Shown: positions 18,289-29,651 of the stretch, one piece after another
Numbering within the stretch: the stretch's first letter is position 1
How the letters are laid out: each line of letters begins with the position of its first letter
Assembly (NCBI GenBank): GCA_964017065.1
Contig: OZ024787.1
Location: 3,748,503-3,812,502, forward strand
Direction of reading: 5' to 3'
DNA from: Haliclona indistincta
Taxonomy: Eukaryota; Porifera; Demospongiae; Haplosclerida; Chalinidae
DNA: 64,000 bases
Made by a program: the position numbers and the translations under genes
The notes under the pieces: generated by a model
What the model was told of the DNA's origin: nothing
The model's input: the letters and a program-made list of their open reading frames with translations, nothing else
The model's database searches: none

Positions 18289-19917
18289 TTACTGTTGTTC
18301 GAGGGTCTTGGATGTCTGGATGATGACGCTCTCGAGGAATTCTCCTAGTGGTTTGATCTGCGCTTGAGCCGGGTGAAAAAAGTGAGGACTCTTGTGGGAG
18401 AGGATGCGGAGAGCCTGCCAGCTGTAGTTAGGCGTGTTGACTAGCTTGTCGGTTGCTGGGATGTTGGTTTTAGAGTTAGCTTGGTCGACAGCGTCTTCAA
18501 GAAACACTTCTATGGGCGGCACAAACATGCGTTCAGTAGAGCTGCACGCCTCAAGGTTGTCCGGACAGACGTTCCAAAGACGCGATAACTCGTTGCTTCC
18601 TAAATCTTTTTCATCAGAGAGGTCTCTAATACGCTGACCTAATGAATTGTGCGGTGGAGCAGGCTCTGTCGTAGCTTGTTGAGTACGCTCAAAGGAAGGG
18701 CAGCCATCGTTCTTCCAAGCGATCCAGGTTTCTTCTCTCTTCAGCGCGTGTCTAACATAGTCGGCAAACCTCTGTCCATCGGGTGGCGTCTCTTCAAGCA
18801 GTTGGTACACTTTAGCTGACATGTCAGTCACCAGTTGACCCTGGGATTCACTGAGAACGTGTAAGCTGCTCTTGAACTTGACACTGACCTTCAGATACTG
18901 AAATAGGATGAGCATCTGGAGCAAAAAATGGCGCCGGAAATGACTGTCGTTCAGTTGAAGTGACATAAGTTTCTCGCTCGTTAGATATTTGGCAAAGTAA
19001 TGCGTGTTTGAGCTCTCCTGGCGTTCACTCGCTCTCTTTTCCCTCCCCTTCCTTCTCTTTGATCCGACCTCCTCGAGCTTGTAGCTGGCGAATGCCTGTA
19101 GAACTTCTTGAACGTTTGCTGAGAAAAGTTTCCATTGCTCGTGAGAAAAGCACTGAGTGGGCTGCCGGAAAAAGTCCTGCAGAGACCAGAGTTTCTGGTA
19201 GAGATTAAAATCAACTGGTCCTCCTGAAATCGATTCTTTTGTTTCTTCTTCGATTTCCATGTCCTCTTCTCCTTCCTCCATCTCCGACGGCTTAGAGGAG
19301 GCGTCCGTTTTATCATCAGCAGCAGCGGGAGGAGTCTTGGTGTCTGGTAAAGATGGTGTCTTGTTGTAAGTGGTAACGTTCTCCAAGTTGAAGTGACTCA
19401 TGAGGTTGAGGGCAGATTTTTCGGACAGCGGAAAGAGACGTGAGAGAAATAGTTGAATTCGACCGCAGAACACGGTGTTTTGAGCCGACGAGAGTCGACG
19501 TAACAAGTCGTTACACATTCTTAATAACAGAATCTTGCCCGAGCTGAAGAAGGAGGGTTGGGTCCAAGTGGTCACGTGACTTTCGATGAGGTCAAACAGA
19601 CGCTCGCACACGTCCAACGTGACGCAATCCAGCGCGTCGGCTAGCAGTAGAAACGGCACGTTATAGTAGCAGACGCCTAGATCCGCACCATGGACAGCCA
19701 ATAAGACAAGCTGCTTGAGTGACGTCACTTCTTTGACACCCCCGGCGCTGTGTCGGATAATCCTCGCGTGCATTTCATCCCGGAACGATTGTTCAAAGAT
19801 CGACTTCTTGTCATTGTCAGAAACACTTGTGACCTCTTGAAACGTGGTCAGTAGCAAGGCCGCGTCTTCGCCGCACTCTTGAATGCGCTCACCGAACAGC
19901 TCGCGATGGTCCGCCAT
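18289..19917 (-). CDS. THOC1: THO complex subunit 1, death domain absent
   Basis: A single exon encodes 542 residues from MADHRELFGER. The family core is clear: YYNVPFLLLADALDCVTLDVCERLFDLIESH, CNDLLRRLSSAQNTVFCGRIQLFLSRLFPLSEKSALN, the WSLQDFFRQP segment, an acidic insert, and WNVCPDNLEACSS with SPHFFHPAQAQIKPLGEFLE. THOC1 (yeast Hpr1) is a core subunit of the nuclear THO/TREX complex coupling transcription to mRNA export. Human THOC1 has 657 residues and ends in a death domain; this frame stops about where that linker begins. No death-domain exon is visible in the 237 bp before the convergent cytohesin stop. The frame stays open upstream to 20043, but that overlaps the neighbouring gene, and the conserved start is at 19917. 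Confidence 0.9.
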   Translation of the reverse strand: MADHRELFGERIQECGEDAALLLTTFQEVTSVSDNDKKSIFEQSFRDEMHARIIRHSAGGVKEVTSLKQLVLLAVHGADLGVCYYNVPFLLLADALDCVTLDVCERLFDLIESHVTTWTQPSFFSSGKILLLRMCNDLLRRLSSAQNTVFCGRIQLFLSRLFPLSEKSALNLMSHFNLENVTTYNKTPSLPDTKTPPAAADDKTDASSKPSEMEEGEEDMEIEEETKESISGGPVDFNLYQKLWSLQDFFRQPTQCFSHEQWKLFSANVQEVLQAFASYKLEEVGSKRRKGREKRASERQESSNTHYFAKYLTSEKLMSLQLNDSHFRRHFLLQMLILFQYLKVSVKFKSSLHVLSESQGQLVTDMSAKVYQLLEETPPDGQRFADYVRHALKREETWIAWKNDGCPSFERTQQATTEPAPPHNSLGQRIRDLSDEKDLGSNELSRLWNVCPDNLEACSSTERMFVPPIEVFLEDAVDQANSKTNIPATDKLVNTPNYSWQALRILSHKSPHFFHPAQAQIKPLGEFLESVIIQTSKTLEQQ

Positions 19918-19971
19918 GCTTTCCACGAGTTGGGGGTGCGGTTTACCACAGTAGGAGGGGCTGAGCCTGCA
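19918..19971. promoter_or_regulatory. 54-bp bidirectional promoter region, THOC1/hydroxylase
   Basis: Only 54 bp separate the divergent start codons of THOC1 (-) and the sterol hydroxylase gene (+). It is GC-rich with no TATA box. Core promoter elements must overlap or lie in the 5' ends of the genes. Confidence 0.5.
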
Positions 19972-21412
19972 ATGGATCTGGAGGAGGAGGAAACAAGCTG
20001 GAACGAGATGGTGTGGTTCGTTGGGACTACTACTTTCATACACACGGGACTAGCTGTGTTCTGGATACTCTTCTTTGCAGCACTAGACAGGTTTCAACTG
20101 TTTCAAGATGCAAGGTTTCAAAAGCCAGTCAGCTACAAAGTTCTCCTAAATCTAAGATTTATGAAGTTTTTTTTTATGTCCAGATGAACAGCAAATACGC
20201 TGGCCCTGATTTAGCAACAAGCTTGAAGCAGTTTGTATTTATCCATCTAGTGATGACTCCATCTGGATTACCTGGTGTTTACTATGTCATGAAGAAGCTA
20301 GGAATGACCTTTGGACTGCCCGGGCCACAATGGTGAGTAGGTTTTACTGGTCACTAAGACTCACTAGGAATGACCTTTGCACTGCCCGGGCCACAATTGT
20401 TACTGGGCGGTGTTTTTTCTTGGTCTGTAGTGTTTTTCACTCTTGCCTTGTTCAAACTTTTATTGATACTGGTCAGTGGCATAGCCAGGACTTACAGTTA
20501 GGTGGGGCACAGTAATGGGCGCGCTTGCACGGACACAAAATTTGACCAAACCACGCCCATGTCCGGTCAAAATTTGAGCGTTCTAGCCACGTTATTGAAC
20601 AGTTCATAGTGGAGTCACAGATACTGTCAATCAGCCGATAAGATCAGTGTGCTACTGAAAAAGTAGTGGCTTGGCGTTAGTCTCACTAATACTGTATGCA
20701 TGGTAGCCCAAGAGGTGCCCCTCCAATGGTGGGGCACCTCCTTGACTTGGTGGGGCCTGTGCCCACCTAGGCCCACCCATAGATACGCCACTGATACTGG
20801 TTAGCAAGAGTTTGCATGTACAGTATGTAGCTGTTAAATTGTTTACTAAGTTATGGCCTCTAGCATTCCCCAACCTAGAGATAACATACCCAAATGAGTG
20901 TAATTTAAGTATGAATTCTCTTCTCTTGCAGGTCAGAGCTGCTCTGGCAAATACCGGTTTGTTTCCTTGTGGAGGATGCCATGTTCTACTGGCTTCATCG
21001 CCTCATGCACACGCCATTCTTCTATCGTCACGTCCACAAGCTCCATCACACCTACCATCAGCCAACTGCCCTGGCCTCTGAGTATGCTCACCCGATTGAG
21101 CACCTCACCAGTAACTTCCTCCCGCTCATCGGTGGACCGCTCCTCCTCAGATGTCACGTGATCACTTTCTGGGTGTGGCTTACCCTACGACTGACTGAAA
21201 GCTATGAGGGTCATTCTGGCTACGACCTTTGGTTCATGCCGTATCGATATTTTCCATTTCGACCAGGTGCACAGGTACACGACTACCACCATTCTCACAA
21301 TAAAGGCAACTATGGATCCTTTTTCACATTCTGGGACAAGCTGTGCGGCACAGACGAATCGTTCAATGCATACAAATGGGCTCAGAAACAAAAACAACTA
21401 CACACCAACTGA
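19972..21412 (+). CDS. Sterol C4-methyl oxidase / FAXDC2-type membrane hydroxylase
   Basis: Exon 2 (20184-20332) and exon 3 (20932-21412) are clear. Exon 1 starts at 19972 and ends at 20127 or 20139, both in phase, giving about 265 residues. Exon 3 carries the three histidine boxes of the fatty acid hydroxylase superfamily: HRLMH, HKLHH and HDYHHSH, with EYAHPIEHL between them and the ending NYGSFFTFWDKLCGTDESFNAYK. These bind a di-iron centre. Family members are ER membrane enzymes that oxidise sterol 4-methyl groups (MSMO1/ERG25) or related lipids (FAXDC2). Hydrophobic segments lie at about residues 15-35 and 70-95. I cannot decide between MSMO1 and FAXDC2 by eye. Intron 2 contains a hAT-type element. 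Confidence 0.88.
20474..20793. mobile_element. Non-autonomous hAT-type element with 8-bp target duplication
   Basis: A 320-bp insertion begins CAGTGGCATAG and ends ATACGCCACTG (reverse complement CAGTGGCGTAT). It is flanked by the perfect 8-bp direct repeat ATACTGGT at 20466-20473 and 20794-20801. The TIR and 8-bp duplication are diagnostic of the hAT superfamily. It sits in intron 2 of the hydroxylase gene and encodes nothing. Confidence 0.85.
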
Positions 21413-24223
21413 TCACAGTATATGACAATCTTATCACCACATCATGTGGGGCAGACTGGTGTATCTGTTTTGCAATTTGTTGAAAGCTTATTTTTAACAA
21501 CAGTTACTACAACTTTATAATGTTCGAGCTATTAGTACGTTTACACTAGCAACTTCAGAACTGTATGTGCCAGACTGGTGTAGTTATATTTTTAAATGTT
21601 GATAGTAGTACAACAACTGGCACTTTCCAAGTACTAGTCTCTCTATTATTATCAAACTTGGAAATAAAATTAAATTAGTCTGTAAATTTAGATGCGTGCG
21701 TGCAGTAGATCTGGGCTACCTGCAGTAAAACACAAATTACACAATAATCCTTTGTCCTTGGTCAGGCAGAGTCTTGTTTTTGATTGTAAACAAGGACCTA
21801 GTGTTCTAGTGTTTCTCTGCACTTCCTGATTATTTGCGCTATGTAAACCAACCTGCATGTTTGTGGTAGTTTTGTCTCTAGATCATGGGTCTTGTGGGTG
21901 ATGTACTGCATTGCTTGCTGCATGTGATGTGGCTCTTCAGGTATTGTTGATCCAAACAAACACTCAAGTACTTCACTGTTCCCACTAATTACCGTCTTGT
22001 GGTGACTGCTATGGACTAGCTACTCTCCATGCACAGTGATGTGGTCAGGCTGTTGAACCAGGTGGTGACCACCTCAGGCAGAGAGAAAGAGAGAGAGAGA
22101 GAGAGGGTGTGTGTGAATCCACACTGTTTCAGAGACTGCTGGTGACTTTACAACAGACTGAGTGTACCCAACTATAGGAAATTGGATATAGCTGCATGCA
22201 AAATATGCATGCATGTGCTTTGAGGACTCACTACTGTCAGACATGGCTCCAATAATTGTCCAGAGAGTAGGAGACCAAGATTTTCGACCAAACATGAGAA
22301 GGAGTTGATAAAAGACACTCACTTAAACTAATCATAAAAGTATCATTGGAATTTACGCACAAATTCATTTGCATGATACTTATGATACATTACAATTATG
22401 GCATGGTCTTGGTTATTTGTCGGGCCTAGCTGAAATAAGACATGAGGTATAGCCTGGGTATACTGAAGCATGCTCTCAGCACAGCTGCTGAATGCCAATT
22501 AAACTGAGCATCTTGAGCACATTAACCTGCTCAGCTGAGCAGCAAGCAACAATTAGCGGGATCAGACACATTGGCCTGGACAAGACAAGACAAACAGACA
22601 GACAGGATGAGCATAAGATATGCATCACATGTGGTAACTGTTGACTATACTTTAATTGTGAGTTCATTGACAGGCAGAGGATAAACAAACAGTGGCTATG
22701 TAACAAATGATGATGCATGTGTAGACGTCATAATTGACACTGACCTCATGTGTAACTGGTGCATAAAGTATGCTGAGCAAGTGATATGGAATGTGGAATA
22801 GTAGGGTTGATGACACAAGATGAACATTTCCTGTATCAGAGGATTCACGTGTGGGTTATGTGGTAGTCATGACCTGTCATATTCATATGGGAAAGAACAT
22901 GGTCTCCGTCAGATACTGCAATGTGTAATCTGTCTGATTTACGTGTAACAGCCATATATGCAAACAACTGCTGTCATTAAGGCAAGCAGCAATAATGAGT
23001 TCACTGTAAGCTATGTATGTACTGCATGTAAGGTGGTTTCAGTAAAACTGAATCAGACAGACAGACTGCATAACCCTCTGAACCACAACCACATGAGCTA
23101 AATTATTATGATAGGAAGTCTTGGCAGTCGAAAAAGTCGGATAAACCAATTATAATGGGTGCCACTAATTTCTAAAAGACCTCGTGTAACATGATTATGC
23201 ATTATATAGAACAGCAGTCTAAACACTAGACCATCTCACTAATGATATGTAAATCAGTTGTCAAGACAACATGGTGCAAAACAGGAAGGGAGGGGCACAG
23301 GCAATAGCCATCACAAAGCTAGTTTTTCCAACCATGGAAATTTGCAAATCATCTCTTATACCGTACTGTAGCCTAGTCTTCAAGGAATACAAATTTTACG
23401 ATTTTTGAATTCAAGGACCAATACAGTAAACTATATGTCAAGATATCAACGTGTGACTGCACTTGTACCTCTAGTCATGCAGTCACTCAGCCACTCCTGT
23501 GGGCGGGCCTAGGATCACACAATCAGCATACAATCCATATGTCAGAGTACCAGGTAACAAAATCTCACAGTTGTATCCGTACAAGGAAAAATTGTCACTT
23601 GTGTAAAAATGGTGATGAATGTGTATCTATTCACTGTCAATACTTTGCTCACATGGTCAGTCAGGTCTAGGATTCCAATTCCTTTGACCGACAGCATATG
23701 TACAGCATCTTATCTCCTATTATTATAATTTTTTTCAATGAAAAAATCAGATTCACTAGTGAATCACGGTTTTGTTGCTGCTTGTGCTATGCCTTTGAAA
23801 ATCAATCAAGAGTTTAATGACATAACACTATAAAGAACTGACCACTATAATTTATTATTCCCAAAACCCAATTAAACCAGTGAAGTATTATATTAATTTC
23901 AGGGAAATTGATTATGATACAGTATTAGTAGGTAACGACAGCAATAACGAAAATAACTGGGCAATCGAGCAAAGAGGAAAACAAATATAAATTTAATGAG
24001 ACTGTGATGATACAGTATTTGATTTTTATATAAAAGTAATAATAGTATATTAGTAATAAACATTAGCACTAAGGTTTAGGAAAATATATAATAAAAAAGG
24101 AAAGCAAGATAAAATAATGCTAATAGTTTAGGGTATTTTGCTCAAAAAAACAATAAAATATTTGTATCATTTTGCACTCGATGAACTTATAAATTAACAC
24201 ACTGTAAGTTGTTTCAGAAGTGA
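21413..24223. other. Boundary between conserved gene block and tandem array
   Basis: No gene is recognisable. Up to about 22430 it is unique sequence with a GA/GT microsatellite at 22080-22112. From about 22440 it resembles the array spacers: a diverged copy of the recurring module (22465-22610, with its short GACAGACAGA run), and from about 23700 an AT-rich 3' flank homologous to 29220-29650. So the duplicated unit begins here, left of copy A. Confidence 0.55.
21663..21668 (+). terminator. Poly(A) signal of the hydroxylase gene
   Basis: AATAAA occurs 251 bp after the stop codon at 21412. Confidence 0.4.
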
Positions 24224-27200
24224 TTAATAAATCAGGCTCTCTCTCCTCAGACACACTTCAGAGGTTGTTGGTTGCACAAGTTGCTGGCATGTATGACGTT
24301 CTTCATCTTGCAATAGCCTGCCAGACTCTCTGCTGTGATTATTACAATACCTGGTAAGTTTTAAAACCAGAGCTTTAGAATAAAGTATTACATGAAAGGA
24401 AATAACACCGAGAAAGACAGAAAAAGCCAAACTTACGCTTATCACACTGATCACATTCTGTTCAAAGCTCTTAGATGATCCACTATAAATAGCTGAAAGT
24501 AGAGTCAGGTTTATCAAGGATGCCCACTCTAAGATGTTCAAGTAGTTCTTTTGGTAGACACCACCAAGAATTACCATTAAAGAAAGCAGTAAGCTAGAGC
24601 TGGCTGTTATGAAGATCAGTCCCCAATAGACATTCAAATGAAGCGATATCAGTGTAAATGACATACGAACCAGGAGCAATAGACCAGTCCAGAACCGACA
24701 GTTGTCCTTGTAAGGTCCATGGTAGGCATCAACGAAAGGCTTGAACTTGATCCACTGTCTACGAAAGCTCCTAATTCTTGTGAAACATTTCTCAATTACA
24801 GCATCAAACAGTAGAGCAAGTGTGTAAGGAACAGCAAGAAGTAGAAACAACACAGCTGCTGCCATTAGTATGTAGTGTTTTGGCGAAAAATAGGCAACAT
24901 TTGCATCTACAGACCATGCAAACTTGCTAATGACAATTCCTGAATTAACGCAAGACAAGGTAGAGTACTTTATTGCTAGAACAATAGTACGGAATATCTT
25001 TGTGAAGGACAGCAAGATGAGAGTAGCAAGTACCTGCACTACATTGCCTCCAATCTTGTTGGACAGCCATGTGGAGTAGCGACACAGAACTATGATAGTG
25101 GCTATGATGAACCATATGTAGAGAGGGAACACAAATTGCAGCCAGACCTTGTGATAGGCTGTCATGCCATGGTAAAAGCATGTTTCAATACCGAGGTCAA
25201 GATTGAGCCAAGCAATGAACTGACACAGCACTGGAAAAGTACCATTAGGAAAGAAGATACCAGTGCTCTCACTTATCTTGACAATATTGGCATAGAATAT
25301 GAGCCCATTGATGGTACCAATGGAGACTGTCAAGTTCAAAACCATCAGAAGAGCTACCAAACCAAACCCAGCAGCAGCAAAGGGAATGATCAGAGCAAGG
25401 TACGAGAATCGAGGACATTGAATACAGTTGTTAGACCCCAGAGCAAGGCTGAGCCCATCCTGACACCTGCCACACATTATACCAGTCCTGTTGAGAGCAC
25501 ACTGTGGATCAGGATCAGTGGGAGAGAAGCTGACCTGTGCTGTGTTGCAGTAGTCAAAAGGACATGGAGTTTGCACGACTACACAACCATTGATATTACC
25601 AATCCAGATATTCTCTTGTCGTGTCATCATCTTAGTGGCAGCATCACATGTGATGGTAGAGGATATATATTTGAGCTCTTCGCAGTCACAAGACTTGTTT
25701 TTACTTGATTTTTTAAATCCAGGAGGACAGTTAAGAAACGATATTTGTAAATTTTTAATTGATCTTGAATCGTGTACATTCAAAGTGTATGATTCATAAA
25801 TTGGTTTGAGTGAAATAGCTTTGCAACTCACAGCACTTGTGTTGTGTAGACCCAAATCAGCAAGCGTGTTATGTATATGCAAAATCGCTGGAGCAACTCC
25901 ATTTAATTGTCCCACAGTGACAACAGAGATATTAATTTCTTCTCCTCGATAGGCTTTTATTTTTAGCTGTGTCTGAGAGCAGTTTATTGTGTTGTTGTCA
26001 ACACAGAAGCAGACATCAGTAGGTTCTGATGATATTACTGAGAGACCAGTCTGTGCTGAATAATCAAATGTTTCATTAAAGTATTCTCTGCCGTATGTTC
26101 GGTCTGAACGAAATAAAAGACATTTTCCTATTTCCCCTCCAAACAGAGCTGTACCTGCTATATCTGCTTTGTTACCGATCATGGTTACTTTAACTGATCG
26201 AGGAAATGTGTTATCAGAGTATTGGAAGAAACAAGGAGCATTGTCTAGCTGTTTCTCAACAAAAATGGCTCCTCCTCTTAGCTTAGCGCTATTGTAGGTG
26301 AAATTGATAACTGCATGTTCATGTAACACAAGATAAGAGTTTGCATACAATGCAAGTCCACCTCCATCAATTATACCAGTGTTGTTGTGGAAGACTACTG
26401 TACCATTCACTACTATATTACTGTGGTAGGCAGCCAATCCAGTCATATTGATGTTGTTGGTGATGCTAACGTTTCTTAATTCAAAAATGCCAACAAAAAC
26501 AGCATATACAGTTGGCTGTATGTCACTGATGTCATAAGGCCAGCTGTTGTTGGTAACATAAAAATTTTCAAGTGTAACAATAAAATTACTGCTATATTGA
26601 TAGGAGAAAAGATTTATCTTCAAGCCAAATCCAATATTATGACAAATTTCTGTCGACCGTATTGTCACATTTGTTATGAACTTGACTCCGACAAGATTGA
26701 TGGACACAACTCCATTACCATCATTGTTATTGTTGTAAGTGAATGTACTGTTGGTAATAGCAATGATGGAATTAAAGAAAGTGTTTTGATGAGTCGAACA
26801 TTGTTTGTACCTAACTTGAGAAGAGTTGATCATCAAGCCATGGCCATGCGCAGCAGCACTAAGCAAATTTTTGATCATCAGATTATAATTGGGCACATCG
26901 TGTTCGGAAGTCCGAATGACAATGTTACTTCCTCTGTTGCCATATGCTGTAACTGAAAATAATACAATGTCAATGCTGTAGGATCTTTGAAGCAAATGAA
27001 CTAAAATGCCTTTTTTACCTCCAAATGAAGTGTTAGTATTCGTAATGAGCATTTTGTATTTACTGTGATGGTGATCACAATAAGATGGGTCAATATACAA
27101 GATCGCAATGTTATGTCCACCGGAGATGCCATCTTGTGCAAATGAGGAATCAGTGATTACCAGATCAACTCCATCAGTTTCGATTAAAAGACCAGTACCT

Positions 27201-27715
27201 GTCCCGTTCTGAATAGAAACATGATTGATCGCAATGCTTTTGCCAGTTTTAAAATAACCAAGACTGGTATTACAGAAAAGTCCTGTCTGACAGAAAGGTG
27301 TCATGTCAGCCCCACAGTTAGTGATGGTGATGTACCTGAAGGTGATGTTGGAGCTATTAACAAATGCGATACCAGTACTGGAGTGTTCAGTACACTTGAT
27401 GACCACTGTAGACTGCCAGACAGTCTCATGCAAACCCTGCTCCATTCTCCCATCACCTTCAAACACAGCATTAGTCAAGTTTGTGAACACCATTAGTTCC
27501 TGAAGATTCAACAAGTGAGTTCCCTCCAAGAATTGAACAACCAAGCCAGAAGAGTTGGAGAAGCTATCAGTCATCTTTCCAAAAGTAGTGATGTTGTAAC
27601 AAGGAGTACCAGGACAGTGCTCATCTTCAGACGGCTGAATGTAGACATCTCTTGATGAACATAGACATGAGATGCTGAGCACCTGAAGAAGAATGATGCT
27701 ACTAGCAGTAGCCAT
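24224..27715 (-). CDS. Array copy A: beta-helix / multi-pass membrane protein, intact
   Basis: A single exon encodes 1163 residues. Residues 1-20 (MATASSIILLQVLSISCLCS) are a signal peptide. Residues 25-640 form an Asn/Ile/Val/Ser-rich ectodomain with many NxS/T sequons and repeating short strands, as in right-handed parallel beta-helices, including GGGLALYANS and RGGAIFVEKQ (about 450-484). A Cys-rich module (650-765) carries CPFDYCNTAQ and NRTGIMCGRCQDGLSLALGS. About nine hydrophobic segments lie at 772-1110, with the conserved loop KPFVDAYHGPYKDNCRFWTG near 988. A 50-residue tail ends CLRRESLIY. It resembles uncharacterised early-animal receptors or channels; the function is unknown. Start 27715 is preferred over 27763 because MATASS begins every copy. 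Confidence 0.88.
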   Translation of the reverse strand: MATASSIILLQVLSISCLCSSRDVYIQPSEDEHCPGTPCYNITTFGKMTDSFSNSSGLVVQFLEGTHLLNLQELMVFTNLTNAVFEGDGRMEQGLHETVWQSTVVIKCTEHSSTGIAFVNSSNITFRYITITNCGADMTPFCQTGLFCNTSLGYFKTGKSIAINHVSIQNGTGTGLLIETDGVDLVITDSSFAQDGISGGHNIAILYIDPSYCDHHHSKYKMLITNTNTSFGGKKGILVHLLQRSYSIDIVLFSVTAYGNRGSNIVIRTSEHDVPNYNLMIKNLLSAAAHGHGLMINSSQVRYKQCSTHQNTFFNSIIAITNSTFTYNNNNDGNGVVSINLVGVKFITNVTIRSTEICHNIGFGLKINLFSYQYSSNFIVTLENFYVTNNSWPYDISDIQPTVYAVFVGIFELRNVSITNNINMTGLAAYHSNIVVNGTVVFHNNTGIIDGGGLALYANSYLVLHEHAVINFTYNSAKLRGGAIFVEKQLDNAPCFFQYSDNTFPRSVKVTMIGNKADIAGTALFGGEIGKCLLFRSDRTYGREYFNETFDYSAQTGLSVISSEPTDVCFCVDNNTINCSQTQLKIKAYRGEEINISVVTVGQLNGVAPAILHIHNTLADLGLHNTSAVSCKAISLKPIYESYTLNVHDSRSIKNLQISFLNCPPGFKKSSKNKSCDCEELKYISSTITCDAATKMMTRQENIWIGNINGCVVVQTPCPFDYCNTAQVSFSPTDPDPQCALNRTGIMCGRCQDGLSLALGSNNCIQCPRFSYLALIIPFAAAGFGLVALLMVLNLTVSIGTINGLIFYANIVKISESTGIFFPNGTFPVLCQFIAWLNLDLGIETCFYHGMTAYHKVWLQFVFPLYIWFIIATIIVLCRYSTWLSNKIGGNVVQVLATLILLSFTKIFRTIVLAIKYSTLSCVNSGIVISKFAWSVDANVAYFSPKHYILMAAAVLFLLLAVPYTLALLFDAVIEKCFTRIRSFRRQWIKFKPFVDAYHGPYKDNCRFWTGLLLLVRMSFTLISLHLNVYWGLIFITASSSLLLSLMVILGGVYQKNYLNILEWASLINLTLLSAIYSGSSKSFEQNVISVISVSLAFSVFLGVISFHVILYSKALVLKLTRYCNNHSRESGRLLQDEERHTCQQLVQPTTSEVCLRRESLIY

Positions 27716-27878
27716 GTTGTGAATTGAGCCTATGTAATAAAAGTCCTTGTTGAATACAGTCATCGATTTGTGATCTACACATCCTCTCTAAAGGTTGCCA
27801 GTTTATCATTTCTTCAACAGTTTATAGACTTGCTCAATGTTGATTCAAATTATTTTCTTAGTTTACTTTCACCTTTCA

Positions 27879-27885
27879 TGAGTCA
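27879..27885. promoter_or_regulatory. AP-1-like site upstream of copy A
   Basis: TGAGTCA lies 164 bp upstream of the copy A start codon. The same palindrome lies at the same distance in copy B and 153 bp upstream in copy C. In D and E the corresponding sequence has changed to an AAGTATATA form. Confidence 0.35.
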
Positions 27886-28508
27886 TAAAACGTTAGCATC
27901 AATCACTGTAGCTCCCCCCTGCATGCATGTGGATTTGAAGTACAGAGGCTTGGGAGCCTCGTTCTGTCATTGATTATTGTTATTTCTTGCATGTAGTACC
28001 AACTACTGCACATGTCAATTTTTAGTGTACACACGTGCACGTAAATGATGATTTTAAAGTAAAAATTGTTCTCTGCATGGGAGCAAGAGATTAAGCTAAA
28101 CATTTTCATGTGTAACCTTTCAATACTATTCACATGAAGCAAAACTGCGAAACTGATAAATTACAGCCATTAGTCAACCAAAAATCCAACTATTGGAGTC
28201 AAACCAGCGTAAACATTGCATATCATTGAGCACTGATGCTGTAATATTATCATACTATACACTAGCCTGCCCACACATGCACTTGCTCAAGCCCACCCCA
28301 TATACACACTATCTCTTGCAAGGATGAAATGGGAAATTTCACCAGTTTAGTTTTTCATAAGCACCTGATGTACTCAAATTGTATCCTAAACGTGCCTAGT
28401 TCAAGCCGCCCAATCGATGATAGTTATTAAGAAAGATAATTATATAAAAATTAATATTCACACTCAAATTTTGTTTTATGGTACATATTAAAATTTTGGT
28501 TTTGTTAG

Positions 28509-28735
28509 TTGTTGGGCCCAGCTGACACAAGACACGAGGTAGCCTGCATGAGGGTGCAGATGAGTCGCTGCTTTTCCACTTGCTCTGGTTCACTGTTGTT
28601 AGGAGCAGGGCTCAGCACAGCTGCTGCCACACTGGGCATCTTGAGCACATTAACCAGCTCATCGGCTCAGCTGAGCAGCAAACGACGATTAGCTGGGTCA
28701 GACACATTGCCCTGGACAAGACAGACAGGATGAGC
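28509..28735. repeat. Recurring spacer module (copy between A and B)
   Basis: About 200 bp recurs with high identity at 51787-52002, 56630-56875 and 62094-62332, truncated at 34005-34080 and diverged at 22465-22610. Each complete copy ends in a GACA/CAGA run. On the minus strand several copies share the reading EPEQVEKQRLICTLMQATSC followed by a stop, so it may be a captured gene fragment that is duplicated with the array. Confidence 0.6.
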
Positions 28736-29651
28736 ATATGATATGCATTACATGAATAATAGTTGAATGACTGAGTTCACTGACAGACAGAGGATAAACA
28801 GAGGACAACAACAGTGCCTCTTTGACACAAAATGACGCTTGAAGACGTTATAATTGACACTGTAAAGTGTAGATTAAATTAAGCAGTCATTAAATGATGA
28901 ATTGTAGACACAGGATGAACACTTCCTGTATCAGAGGACAGATTGAGTTATGTGAGGGCTATGTCTCACATCAGTGGGAGTCATGGTCTGTGTATCTCAT
29001 GAGAAAGAGCATGCTCAAGTGAAGTTGAGGAAGTGACGAGGGTGAAGCCCAATTGTTTGAGAGATAACGGGTCATACATCCGATATAATGAGGAGTAGAA
29101 CTACACAGTCCATAAATGTAGGTAAGGAGTGCTCTACGTGATTTATGGCACGAGGGGTGTGGTCGAGTGGCTGATAAAAGCATGAGGCGAAGCCGAGTGC
29201 TTTATCAGACACGAGCCATAGGTACAGCATCTTATCTCCTTTATTTTAATGAAGTATCAGATTCATTATAATAATAAGAGAATCACGTTTTTTGCTGCTT
29301 GTACTATGCCTTTGAATATCAATCAAGAGTTTGATAACATTAATTTTAATATAAATAACTGACAACTATAATTTATTATTCCCAAAACCCGATTAAATTA
29401 GCGAAGTATATATTAATTTTAGGGAAATAAATTATGATACAGTATTTGTATAAATAATAATATATTAATAATAAACAGTAGCACTAATGTTTAGGAAAAA
29501 TATATAATAAAAAAAGGGAAATAATATAAAAGCTAATGTAGTCAGTTTAGGGTACTGTATAATATTTTGCTCAAAAAATAAAAAAAATATTTGTATGATG
29601 TTGCACTCGATGAACTTATAATTAACACACTGCAGCTTGTTTCAGAAGTGA

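Larger units (their letters stand above)
27716..29651. other. Array spacer between copies A and B
   Basis: The 5' flank of copy A lies on the left, including the 27879 AP-1-like site. The recurring module with a short GACA run (28509-28735) follows, then the AT-rich 3' flank of copy B (29220-29651). It is collinear with the other spacers. No independent gene is supported. Confidence 0.6.

Noticed and set aside
19918..20043. N-terminal extension of THOC1
   Set aside because: It overlaps the promoter and first exon of the divergent hydroxylase gene, and the family start MADH... is at 19917.
22074..22718. Short minus-strand frames left of copy A
   Set aside because: They cover a microsatellite and a diverged spacer module; nothing suggests a gene.
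25136..25708. Open frame of about 190 codons antisense to the membrane domain, also present at 30591-31148, 53159-53698 and 57925-58554
   Set aside because: It is preserved only because the sense coding sequence is conserved. It has no start context of its own, no known domain, and follows the sense codon pattern.
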